A DNA stretch of 64,000 nucleotides from Hoplostethus atlanticus (lineage: Eukaryota > Chordata > Actinopteri > Trachichthyiformes > Trachichthyidae), in assembly GCA_034670405.1 (NCBI GenBank), contig JAXDDX010000190.1, positions 152,501-216,500 on the forward strand, given 5' to 3'. Within the stretch, counting starts at the first letter, position 1. Every line of letters starts with the position of its first letter. Made by a program: the position numbers and the translations under genes. Of the stretch, positions 1-12,400 are shown piece after piece. The notes beneath the pieces are model-generated. The model had not been told where the DNA came from. It did not search any database and saw nothing but the letters and a program-made list of their open reading frames with translations.

Positions 1-2894
1 TTTCACCTTGGTCCAGTGAAATCTGTGGAAGGACGTGCACTGAGAAACGCTGCGTGCACATCATCATTTATTTAGGGCTTCCCATTGATCTCCAGCCCCA
101 TTACCAGGTGGGTGGTAGCAGCTCCACGGTGCTGTTCTGTAGCTGCACTCTGAGCTGAGTAGGTATTAGTAACTAGTAATGGCTGTTAGACTTCCATCTG
201 ATTATGGAGGCTACGTTTCACATTGTCTCTCCGTTCGGTTTGTGTCGGCACAGACGTCATTGGTCGTTGTAGCTTTCCAATACCATGCAGCTACGTTCTC
301 AACAGTTTCACGTCATGTTAGACTCAACCCCAGCTGAATCATTTATAGAAGTTGTTTCAATCCATATTTGTTGTTTCTTTTTTTAATGTCAGGTGCAGTG
401 TCAAGATATCTTCCAGTTCAGCGATTTCGCCTTCAAAATAAAAGCCAAAAACTGTTAATACATGCAGTATTTATTTGGTATGAGAACTGCGACAAAGGTA
501 CCCCATGGCTACACGGCAGATTTGGAAGACAGTCAGGGAAGGAGTAATAAACCGATTTGGTTCATATCCCGTTGTGCATTGCATTGCCTCCTTCCTTGCC
601 GGTTGCAGAAAGCACATTGTTATTTTTTGCCCAGCCGGGGGCTTGTTCTGCAGCTGGACATCATCCGCATTCACAGCAGCATTAAATCTTGATTGTTTGA
701 AAACTACACGGTGAGAATGCCAGCCTCATGCATTACGCTCCCAAAATGAATCCAAAACAATTGAACTGGGCGCGCTGCCCAGATTAACATTGTATGGCAT
801 GTCCAGCAGTGAGCGGGGTAGTGGCTGTTTCAGGTTGGACAGCTCATCAAAATGAGTATTGAACCTGCCCAAATAAAGGGTAGGAGGGCGGGACTAGGAT
901 ACACTGCCTCAAGGCAAAAAGGTTATCTTCCCAGCAGGCTTGGAGCAGCTAAATAAGGGTGTGAGCTAAATTAGCTAAATGCCCAAAATGTAAAGGAAAT
1001 TTCCACTTCATCAAAACTTAGACACCAACTGTGTAGTCGTCTTTGTTTGACAGATGTTTTATTATGTGCATGCTAGCTGCTGCACTACTATCCTCCATAG
1101 CTTAAGCATCATCATCAGCAGGGTCAGATCCAACACTAACGATGATCAAACTGCATCTACTGGCTAAAATGAGACCAGTCATTCTCTGTATACATCACCA
1201 GGTGCATTTACGGGGCAGGTGTACGCTTCGGTGTGTAATTGACACCGTAGGGAACGAAAACATGTCAGCGATAATGAGCTTCTCTCACTCTTTTCACCAA
1301 CGTTGCATTTTCATCTCAGGCATTTTAGCTGATGCCTTCGGATGAGCGCAACACCAGAACAAGCTTCAATTCCTCCAAAATGACAAGCAGTCAGCAGTCG
1401 GGGGTGCAAGGGTCGGAGCCGTGGCGCCCTGACAATACCGTAGATGTACCTAATTTCCTGTTCCTCCGGTCTCCTCAGGGCCGGTGAAGCAGACGGAGAT
1501 GGCCGCGGTCGAGAAGCCTCTACTTATTGGTCTTGACCTCAGCCGGCCCCTGAGGCGTCCTGTCAGCAGTGTTACCATTATTTGGGTGACGATGGAACAA
1601 AAAAAAAATATCATTGCCAGCTGATCTCTGCTCTTCTGGGCAGTTACTTGAGTCCTCCTTTTAAAAGGACTGCAACAGTAATACACAGCAGCAACACTCA
1701 CCAGCTAGCAACATTCAGTCATAGTACCTGAGAAGCTAATGGGATCTAGTAGTTGAGCAGAGGTACAGTGAGTTCCCTTCCAAGATGAGAAATCAATCAT
1801 AAAAGTTAATAAAATCATTTTGTACTGCAAAAATGATTGATGGCACAGAATTGAAACGATAGTACTTTTTCTGAGCTAGCCCTCATAGACCTCCAGTCTT
1901 TTGTTTTGCACAGACTGGATCCTCTGTATTTTAAAGAGATTGAAAAAAATGAACCAAAATGGATATAGCACTTTGGAAGTGAACCTCTCATCAGCTTCCT
2001 TTCACTTTAATATTTCATCTCGTCATCATTATTTCATAAGCAGCACCAAGCCTTATATCTAGTTCCTCATGATCTAATGAAGTAATTCAAGTGGCAGAGT
2101 GATGGTTATTATACCTGCTCTTTAAGAAGACTTCCTGTACCTGCACTGAGGCGCCCAACCTCGTCTGAGCAGCTGGACGTTGCAGTAGTAGTCGCCAGAT
2201 ACAACACAGATGAATGCAGATGACTTGATCTCTGTTTTAAATCGTCTGTCGTCGGCAGACTTGATCCTGTTTGGGCTTCATGTGTCTTTGTCTCAATTAT
2301 AAATGTACTGATTCAACTTTGGGCAGCGACCCATAATTCTCTGGCACGCCGTCGTCTTGGACAGAAACCTGCTGATTGACTTTTGTGTTAATACATCACT
2401 ACTGCCGAGGAGACAACAGGTTTGATGTTAGTGTTACATTACCTCTGATTGGTGGAGCTACATCAGTACACACAATACTGATTAGCTCATGTCTCGTACG
2501 AGCACAACCCCAGATACCTCACTTCAATCATCCATCCTCCTTAAATATTGAGACTGAGGGAAGAGCCGGTGTGTTAGATAACCTCTCGGGGCCCCCTGTG
2601 GTGGATGAAGAGCCCTTGAGATGTTTTCCAGCCGAGGTCGGCATGGAGATGTGCCTGTCGAGTGGGCACAGATGGCCTGGTGGGACTTGTTATCGGCATA
2701 CAAATGAAAAGCACCACTCGTAAGACTACAAAGACGATGATGAAATGCCTCCATTTCTTGATGCATATCACTGCGGTTTGTTTGAAGTTTGATCTAATCC
2801 AAACTCATTCTGCGGGCCTATGACTGTGGATGCAAACAGTTGAATGGAAAAGGTGGTGCACTCTAGTTTCCTATTCCTTCCATTCATACAGTGT

Positions 2895-3180
2895 TCGGAC
2901 AGCAGGCTGGCGTAGTGAGAAGGGATGAAGCACCTGCCTGGTTTTAAGCCCTCATGGCAGCAAGCATCCGTCCTGCTGAAGGGTCATTGAGCAAGACACT
3001 GAATCCCTACCAGCTCCAGGGTGCTGCTCTGTAGCTGACCCTGACCTCTGACCTCTGACCTCTCTGTGGAGGGGAACAAGTAAAAAGAGAAGTTCTCCAA
3101 GGGGATTGATAAATGTTTGTTTACTTGCTTCATCCCCAAGATGAAAACGTTTCGCTTTGACTGGTCTGGTAACTAGTTGG
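2895..3180 (+). mobile_element. tRNA-derived SINE copy
   Basis: Carries a degenerate core, gtcattgagcaagacactga, followed by cagctccagggtgctgctct. The same core recurs at about 25787, 32786 and 55188 (+) and 43090 and 52730 (-), which indicates a dispersed family. It includes three tandem AGGTCA sites (reverse strand). Confidence 0.65.
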
Positions 3181-3844
3181 TTAAGGGACACTTGAGTTTC
3201 CTGTTACAATATAATATCAAGAATTCACCTTGAGATTGAAGAAGTGATTGTCTGCAGTACTAATGAATGAAAAGAGACCTCTACTATCGCTACCTCTGTA
3301 GGTTCATTGCATTTATTATTTAAGTAACATTTGTCAGATTAGGTGTCACCTGTTTCCAAATGATAGATATCTCATTTGGTAATGAAAGTCCTCAACTGTA
3401 GCTTCAGTCTCATGGCTGAATGCCGATGGCCTGTGAGTAGGGAACGGAAGCTATGAAAAATTCACCGGCTCTGTCGCCTGAGACTGCTGGCGTCACCAAC
3501 CTCCTGCATCTAGATGGGGAGTCTGTTGAGGTTTGGAAAAAAAAAAATGGGATGCAAAGTCCCTAAATCTGTAAATATGGTTTCCTTCACTGCACCTTGC
3601 ACATTTTGTACTGCACTTTAAAATACAGTACTTACCCTTCCTTAATGGAATACCCATCCTTAATTTCTGCCAGTTTCCTACAACTTACTATACCTGTATC
3701 CATTGACAGAAGAGGGTTGGTTTTCAAATAAGGCACAGTGAGTTTCATTCTACTTCATGCTGAAGTTGAAACACTACATCTTTTCTTTTTTTTAAACCTT
3801 TTTATATCCAGTGAAAGGTGACTGAGCATGCATGCTCCTTTTCA

Positions 3845-4060
3845 GCACTGCCCAGCTTCACTGGGAGCTTCCCAGTACAGCCAGTCTGCTGCTAGCACCT
3901 CTGCTGGAGCATTTGGGGGATACGTGTCTTGCTAAACAACAACATTTCCCTGTTTCTCATCCACTTTCCGTGCCCAGATTTTCCCAGACAGTCCAGGAAT
4001 TTCAACCACGAACCTTCGATTCGCAAGCCCACTTCTCTCACTACCTTATTGGTTGAAATA
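3845..4060 (-). mobile_element. tRNA-derived SINE copy, diverged
   Basis: Begins with cactgggagcttcccagta, also present at 43024 and 52671. A decayed core (tgtcttgctaaacaacaac) and a B-box-like element in reverse orientation near 4008-4025 place it on the minus strand. Confidence 0.6.
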
Positions 4061-4273
4061 TAAAACATCCCTCAAAAATCAGGGAATTGCGGCACTCCAA
4101 AGAAGAACAAGGCAAGACTTGGCCAACATCTTTTGGCTCCAGCCTTCATCAGTGCGCTACACATGGGATACTGGACTAATGGGAGAAATTGGTTGCTAGG
4201 AGATGAAAAAACAGCATGTATTAATACTCTTGTTGTTGGACTGATTTCCTTCGCTGTTGTGTTTTCTCTGCAG

Positions 4274-4347
4274 GTTTCGACAGGGGCAAAGAGGACCTCT
4301 TGCCCCTTCCTTTGAAAGAGGACTCGCATTCCATATCCAAGAGCAAG
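4274..4347 (+). CDS. osbpl8: osbpl8 coding exon (first in window)
   Basis: The acceptor is ttctctgcag and the donor gtaaag. The exon starts with GT, which completes a Gly codon begun in an upstream exon outside the window. It encodes [17 protein letters not shown] followed by SISKSK (fragment residues 1-25), matching the low-complexity N-terminal region of ORP8 (FERGKED in human). This region is not a folded domain. Confidence 0.88.
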
Positions 4348-7300
4348 GTAAAGGAGAAACCACACTGTTTACTTGAAATACCAGAATCATCATGCATGGT
4401 GAACAAGCAGAGGTTGAAGGGTGGGCAGGCTGCGAGTGTCTGTGTGTTGTAATGAGACTGGAGAATATGGGAATTAGTGCAGTCTTATCTCCCTCTCCCT
4501 TCCCTGCCTCGGGCGTGAGATAGCCTACATCTCCATGAGTCATACATCACATACACTGTACACACAAATACAAATTAAGCCCTTCTTCCAAGTGAAGCCA
4601 GTGTGGGGGAGGCCTCTCCAGTCTGTCCAGGTCCAGATCGAGCTTGTTAACATGTTATTGTCAATGCAAGTGTGTGGGAGTGTGAGTCTCCCTCTGAGTC
4701 ACACCGGAGAGGCTTGCATCAGACAGGAATCATATTAAATCCTCCTTATGAGTTTGTTATTGGACCAGAGGGACTCCGTGTACCACAATATTCCTGATTC
4801 CTCCACTCAAGTCGCCATGTTGAGTTCACTGCGTACACAACACCAGCTCCACTTATCAAACTGCTGACATTTATGGCAAGATCATTTCAAAGATTGCTTG
4901 AAGGTCGGAGTGGTTCAAAGTAGAGCCCGACCGATATATCGGGATCGGTAGTTATACAACCGATGTGTCCCGATTTTTAAATAAGTATAATAAACAAAAA
5001 AACATTGATTGTTTATCCTGTACTTGTCTGTTTGAACGTTGTAATTGCTATTTACTAGAATGATCCAGTAGAGGGAGCTCTAATACAAGTGAGCAGCTGA
5101 CGCGCTACTTCTGTAATACGATCTTTTACATTTTTTATCTATCAAAAAGTTCTTTCTGTGTTTATTTTTATTTATTTGTTTGCTTATAAGTTCAATGTTC
5201 TCAAATATAGAAAATTTAATAAAATATTGGTATACAAAATATTGGTCAAAACATCGGTAATCGGTGGGCTAGGACTCTCCTAAATCGGGATCGGCATCGG
5301 ACCCAAAAATCTGGCATCGGTCGGGCTCTAGTTCAAAGGCCCTGCTCCTCAAAACCACCAACCAAGGCAAGGTTTTGATGAATCTGGATCTGCGGGCTTC
5401 AGTTCATCTTGATTCTGTTATGTCCATCCATATGCAGGAAAAGCATCGATGCAATCTCAGCCAAAGGAAACTATATAGGGTTCTGAATAGAAAAAGGCCA
5501 GATCTTGAGCTTCAGTGCTTGTCATCGTGCACCCTTGAGCTCTCTCCATCTCTGGCTGTGGGCATTTGAAGCCTTAAGTAGCCCTGCTTTAGCATCTCCA
5601 CACGTTCCAGTCTGTCTCTGCGCTTTAATCACTCCGTTTGGCTCGTGGCGGTAGCCGGCCGTGGACCACCTGTGGTGACATTTATCGCCTTCGTTCGGCA
5701 CTGAGCTACGTTTGGGCTACCGTGGAACTGAAGAAGCTGAGACGAGGAGGGAAAGCGATCCCTTGGAGACGATGATGCCGCTCTCGCCTCCACTGCTCCC
5801 CATTTACACCTGGCGTTTTATGCAGCTTGTATCCAGATGTGATTCATCTTCAGTACATTTACACTTTACACAGCTACCGGATAGAAAGACTCCCCGGTGC
5901 TTTCCCTCCCGATATTAACCATCCTTCCAGTCTATTGTTTAGCTACTGAACACCGCAGGGGGCCGTAACGTTTTGGGAGTACAGAAGTGACATATGTGGG
6001 TTTTAATCAGTCCTCAATGAGTCTCTGGTGCATCTACACCTGGATCTGTATGCCAATTAAGCAAGATCGGACTGCTGTCTGATCATCCCAGACACGTTTC
6101 AGTGCCGGTGTGGGGTCTGATTGTTGGTGGTAGATTTGTTAATAAGTATGTTTTTAGATTTATAGGTTAGTAATAATGTAATAAAGTACTGTAGTCATTT
6201 ATCCACAGCATGCAATGCTAGAATAAGATGAAATTCCTAGTTTACCAACATTACAAGTCGCCGATAGCAAGGAGCCATAGTGCCTCCACAATATTCCTCT
6301 TACCCCTAGGATGATCAGGGGATGCTAGGAAAAGAAGTCCAGGTCCAGGAGAAAGGTAGAGAGGATTTATGTTCAAACAACCTCCACCCATGGGCTCAGC
6401 AACGCATTGTAATACTGTTCCTACCCTCACACTCGGTGTTTATTCACAAGGAAAGTGAGAGGGCTGAAGGTTTAGATCAGAGCTTCTCACGCTGGGATGT
6501 TGTAGTTTTGTTGTGAAAGCCTTTCTCTGGCAGAATAATGGCCGTTAGCAGCCCCCTGGCGTCTTCCAGTAATTAATTAAGGAAACTAAAGGAAAATAAA
6601 AATCAGTCATTTCCAGGCGCCGATAAGGTTGACACACTCATACATCAACCCTCGCTGCAGCCACAGACGACGTTGTGTTGACTCTCATTGTACAGCAGAA
6701 ACCCTGCAGGAGAGTGATAGTGTTGATGAACCGACATGCAGCGCTTTCTCTCGTTCTGCGTCATTGAATTCAACGTGAAGGTCTCGGGTTCAAGTTGAGG
6801 GATGAGGGTGAAATTGTAAAGGATGCAGGATTATATGTTAAATCTTAATCCTTAATTATTCTGTGGTCATGATTATTGATCATAAGTAGTCTCAATGATC
6901 TGAGGATCAAAATTATTGTATTGCCTCCTCTCTGTAATGCTTCATCATCTTGTCAACTACAGCTGATATGCCAATATTCCACGATGAGTAATTGCGGAAA
7001 CTAAAATCCCAATATAAGATTATTGACAGGTAATCGTGCTAATTTCAACCATTTAAAAAAACGGACTACTCACACAAAACCACTGAAAGCAAAGCACAGT
7101 ATCTTCTGTGTATTTTTAAATGTCGACTGATGATTTTCACAAGCAACATTTTCCCAAACCACATATATATATATATATCATGAATGTATGTTTTCCGTTT
7201 TCCGTCTGCAGTCTGAAACAAAGCTGTACAATGGCTCGGACAAGGACGTGTCAGCATCCGGAGGAAAACTCACAAAGAAGGAGTCTCTCAAGGTAAGTAG

Positions 7301-8167
7301 GCTTAAGCTGGTTTAAGCTCCGTATCCCTGCACAATAATTCCCAAGACGGGCATGATGAACCCTCAACATACCCTCTTATATATGTAGAGTATACAGTCA
7401 GCTGTCTCTATGTAGTGTTATGTATGGTCTGATGTCTAGTGTTCCCTCTCACACTGTTTGAAGTCCCGTTGTCCCAGTGCTAACTCGATGTACATGTCCA
7501 TATATCACATGTATATCCTGTATATCCTGCACCAATGGTACCAGGTCACATTCTGCAGATTTATCGAGCTTGTGGAATAAAATTATTTGACGTCTGATTC
7601 TGCCAGAGGGCTGCCTTCGCTTCAGCACAGCACAGATAAATAAATTAAATGCACTGTTGGAAAACACTACTTTTAAAAATGAGAGGGTAGAGAGCAGTAG
7701 ACGGATATGGATCCTGTGCTTGGAGGTTTTTCATTGACTCTAGTAGTAGTTCAACAACACCACCTGGCTGAGGACACCAGACAGACAGCAGGTTTCCACT
7801 TTCTTATGTTGCATTAAATTAGATTTGCTCTCTTCTTTCCAAATGAGTTTCTCCTGCCTTAATGAGCTAACCCACCTGACAGAAGAATATGGTGGGTTCC
7901 TCTCACCACACATTTTACTGTCCTAGCCTCTTAAACTTGACACAGCCACCAGGGTTTTTTTGCAGGGGTGCTGTGGAGGTGGATCGCCTATTGTATTTTG
8001 CACTGCGACATCAGTTCAGCAGTATTTGGTTATGCAAGTCAAGAGCCTGCAGTTAGCTCCACCAGTCAGAACTGACCAGGTGGTATTGGAGCAAGGACAC
8101 TTATATATTCAGTGTCAGTGACAAATGTGAGTCTGTGAAATGAAGTGCAGCGTGTTAATATTCGCCC

Positions 8168-8207
<40 letters not shown>

Positions 8208-9293
8208 GGTCCCCGTAGGTGCAGAAGAAGAACTACAGGGAGGAGAAGAAGAGGGCCACCAAGGAGCTGCTCAGCACCATCACTGATCCCTCCGTCATCG
8301 TCATGGCCGACTGGCTGAAGGTGGGAGCGCCTGCCCTCCTGCTGATGTGCATTTGTGGACCGTGTTCATTCCAGAATAGGATATTGATATTGATTCCAGT
8401 TTAGAGTTGGAGGTTAAATCTTCAAGTTCCTCAATGCTCAAGTTAATTTGAGAGTGGGAAGTCCTAACAGAACAGGATAGAATTTGTCCTAACAAAATCT
8501 CTATATTTGTGTGTCTCCCCTCCAGATCCGTGGCACCCTGAAGAGCTGGACCAAGCTGTGGTGCGTGCTGAAGCCTGGCGTCCTGCTCATCTACAAAACC
8601 CACAAGAACGGCCAGTGGGTGGGAACGGTGCTGCTCAACGCCTGCGAGCTGATCGAGAGGCCCTCCAAGAAGGACGGCTTCTGCTTCAAGCTCTTCCACC
8701 CGCTGGAGCAGTCCATCTGGGCCGTGAAGGTCAGAACATAGTACAGGCTTCCCACTGGTCATGGACTTTCTCCAATGTCACGGAAGGTTGAGGACGTGTA
8801 TTCCAGGCAGGGAAAGTCAGGGAATGTGATAAATTCTCTTATCAGGTAATTTTGCAATGGGCACATGACTACTTGTTTAACTTGTTGCATTAGATGGAGG
8901 TTTTCAGCCCAACTGTAGTGGAAACATTAACAAGCACTTGACTTAGTTGGTAAGTCAAGTCAAGTCATGGAAAAGGTGGGAACTTTGAAGATAAGATGAG
9001 ATGAGATGAAATTCAATGAAACTTTCACGATCCTTGTGGAGAAACGGGGGGAACTAATAAACTGAGATGAGATACCAGAAGATCGAGATGAGATGAGAAA
9101 CCTGAATGAAACTTTAAATGATCCCTGTGATAAACTGAGATTAGATGAGATCACTGTGATGTTGCCTCATCTACCCTGCCATCTTAATGCCATGGAAATC
9201 TCACATTACAATTGAAATAAGCCTCCATACTTGTCACAGATAGATAGATAGATAGATAGATAGAGAGATAGATAGATAGATAGACAGATAGAG

Positions 9294-9336
<43 letters not shown>

Positions 9337-9400
9337 GAGATAGATAGATAGATAGATATATAGTAGATAGATAGATAGATAGAGAGATAGATAGATAGAG

Positions 9401-9433
<33 letters not shown>

Positions 9434-12400
9434 TAAAGGACAATGGTTTGTTATGGAGACCAATGGATTTGAATCACAATAGCTTGTTTTTCTCTCCTTC
9501 ACTGAACAGAAATACACAATCAGTCAAAGTGGGCGTCCATAAAACAATCCTTTATGCCCGGCAGCAGAGATGAATTGTGAACCAGATGTGGATATTTACA
9601 GCATGATGAAGAGCTCAGCTTCGTGTTACTGCAGCCAGAAAATTATACAGCCAGACATCTTCATCTTTGGCAGCACGCATTCAGCGTTTGTTTTTGTGGC
9701 TGCAGCTCTGTTGTCCACTCCAGTGTGGTTTGGTATTCATCACTGACCTCTCAGCTCAAGTATTCCTTCTGTGTGGTATGAAAAGGGTTGAATTACAACT
9801 AAGGGGGTCTGTTCTCTGTTTTAGATTACAAAGTTGAAACAAACACTTCACTCGCTCGGCGCCTGTCACCGCTGTCCCCTCTCACGGCTTAATAATGATC
9901 CATATAGTGGTTTAGTCTTTTGTTTTGCAAATGATGAAAACTGAAAAAAGGGAGGAAAGAAATACAAACTGACAAACCTTATAACACCACCTCAGCCCAA
10001 AGGAAAAGGGAGAAAGAGACAAAGATGACAAATGGAGTCACAGATGAAGTACAAGTTGTATTAAAAGTCACAGAGGAGAACTGCAAAAAATAAACAGTGC
10101 AGAATTGATCCATGTTCCAGTTTTTATCGATGTCTATTTTCAAACAGAAACCCAAGACGCATCTGGGTGATAAATATCCTCCATGTATTTGAATTATTCA
10201 CAACTTCTGTACAATTTGTACATTTATGGATCTATACTTTATTTATACTTTATTTACTGCTTCCCTTGTTATTACCAGGGTCCCAAAGGAGAGGCAGTGG
10301 GCTCCATCACTCAGCCGTTACCCAGCAGCCACCTCATCTTCCGCGCTGCCTCGGAGTCTGACGGTAAGAGACGGGCTTCGTTTACACTGGAGGCATTTTA
10401 TCTTCCACTCAGTGGGCAGGTTCGGTGTCTTCACCTGGGAATCAAACCTGTTACCTACCTGCTGAAAGGCACGTTGCGTGACTCCATACATATTTGAGGA
10501 GCTAAAAGTGTCATTTCATATGAAGGAGTGTGTTGGACTTGTCTTGAATTGGTTTGGTTGGTGGGTGTTCCTCATCATCCCGTCCCTCTGTCTCCCAGGC
10601 CGGTGTTGGATGGACGCCCTAGAGCTGGCCCTCAAGTGCTCCAGCCTGCTGAAGAGGACCATGATCCGCGAGGGGAAGGAGGACCTGAGCACCATGGCCA
10701 CCGGCGGGGAGCACTCCATCAACTTCTACAGCCTCCTCCGAGCCCACAACATGCAGGGCTTCCAGTGAGTAGGAATAATACTACGCCACAACTCAGTGAA
10801 AGGCTTCCTTCACTGACCTCATCACCCCTGTTGACCTGAGGGCTGAGTGGTATCCACATGATATTATGATATTTATTCTCCAGATCAGTGTCAGAGGTTT
10901 ACTTTTTTAAGCAAACTATGAAGAGTTAGGTAAGATTACAATGGTAGTACACAATAATACTGTGTTAGTACTTCATGAACGTCTCCCTAATACATAACAA
11001 ACCCATAAAGAATTATACACTATACAAATATACACATTATCGGGGTGTCGTCAGTCCTGAAAGAGACTTGAGATCAATCATATTACCAAACACTGAAAGT
11101 TTGAAAGTTTGTATTCTTGTCTCCAGGTTCAACGACAGCGACCAGTTCAAAGACCCGGACCTCTATTCTGACAAGTCGGACCGGGAGGGCGAGCAGGACC
11201 ACGAGGAGTCGGACCCAGAAGGCTTGGAGAAGAGCGAGGAAAGCGACAGCGACACGTCGGAGCGCCAGGACGACTCGTACATCGACCTGGACCCCAACGA
11301 GAACGTGTGGGAAACCCCCTACCTGGAGCAGTCCCAAGAGGAGCTGGGAGAGGTAGGCGGAGTCACGTTCATTCATACAGAGCTTTTAACAAACCTTGGA
11401 AGTGCTTTACAGAAGCCAAAATAGATAAAACAATGAGGGCAACAGTAGAGGTTTCTCAAATCCAACAACGCCACGTCGATACTTGTTGAGAGTCCATGTG
11501 GAGAACGTTCTTCCCGAGTTGTCTTGGAGCGAACGAACTTCTCAAGACAGCAAGCACAGTCAGAGATGGACTGTGTGCTTGATGTTGCGCGATCGATTAA
11601 GACGTACAGCTGTTCCCTTTCCAGCTGTTTGACTGTTGCGCTATTTGGACGTGATGCGTCTTTTTCTCGCAATTGAAACTTGGGGCTTCCCATTCGTTCT
11701 CATCAGCCAAGTCTTCATTGACTGGTAAGTAAACTTCCCGGCGTTCTTCGTACTTCAGCCGTTAAATGTTTCGTCTGACAAACAGCAACGTGAGACGAGC
11801 CGGTGTTGTTTTCAGAATGTCTTACTGGACATTACATTACATTACATTACATTCCAGTCATTTAGCAGACGCTTTTATCCAAAGCGACTTACAATAAGAG
11901 CATTCAACATAGGTAGGCAAGAAAACTACTAGTCACCAGAAATCGTAAGTGCATTTCCTTCCTAAACAAGCAACTAAGAGCATAACTAGTGTTAAGGTAA
12001 GAGTGCAATAAGTTAGCAACCTACTATATCTTAAACAAATGAGACAAATGAGAGAATCAAATAAACAAGAGCTAAGACAAATAAGTGTATGGACCAGAGA
12101 GCAGTACGACCCATAACAGTTAATGGTGTTGTCGTGTTTCACTGCTGGGACTGTTAACGAGGCTGCTACACCGACAGGGTTTGATTGCTGCCTCAGTGCT
12201 GGGTTGGTTTGTGTGCAGGAGACGGAGCTGGTGTGATGAGGAGTGCGAAGGCGCTAACGGGCATTTCCATATTGATGAAGTCGCGGTTGACAGAGCACTA
12301 ATTAAACACCGACTGAAGCAGAGGCCAAACTTTTATAGCTGGGAATTAATTAAAAGCTCCTGGAGCCGGTTCTCAGATGGCCACAGTACAAGTTGACTTA

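Larger units (their letters stand above)
1..4273 (+). other. Sequence upstream of the first visible osbpl8 exon
   Basis: Presumed intron of osbpl8, because the exon at 4274 begins inside a codon. I found no exon matching the N-terminal 72 residues of ORP8. It holds a degenerate SINE piece (about 60-160), a SINE on + (2895-3180) and one on - (3845-4060). A GC-rich patch (1380-1560) contains a short ATG-initiated frame of no recognised family. The rest is ordinary AT-rich intron. Confidence 0.6.

Noticed and set aside
1491-1620. Short ATG frame beginning MAAVEKPLLIGLDLSR in a GC-rich patch, possible first exon of osbpl8 or another gene
   Set aside because: It does not resemble the ORP8 N-terminus or any family I can name, ends in a stop after about 40 codons, and no donor completes an exon that joins the Gly codon at 4274.
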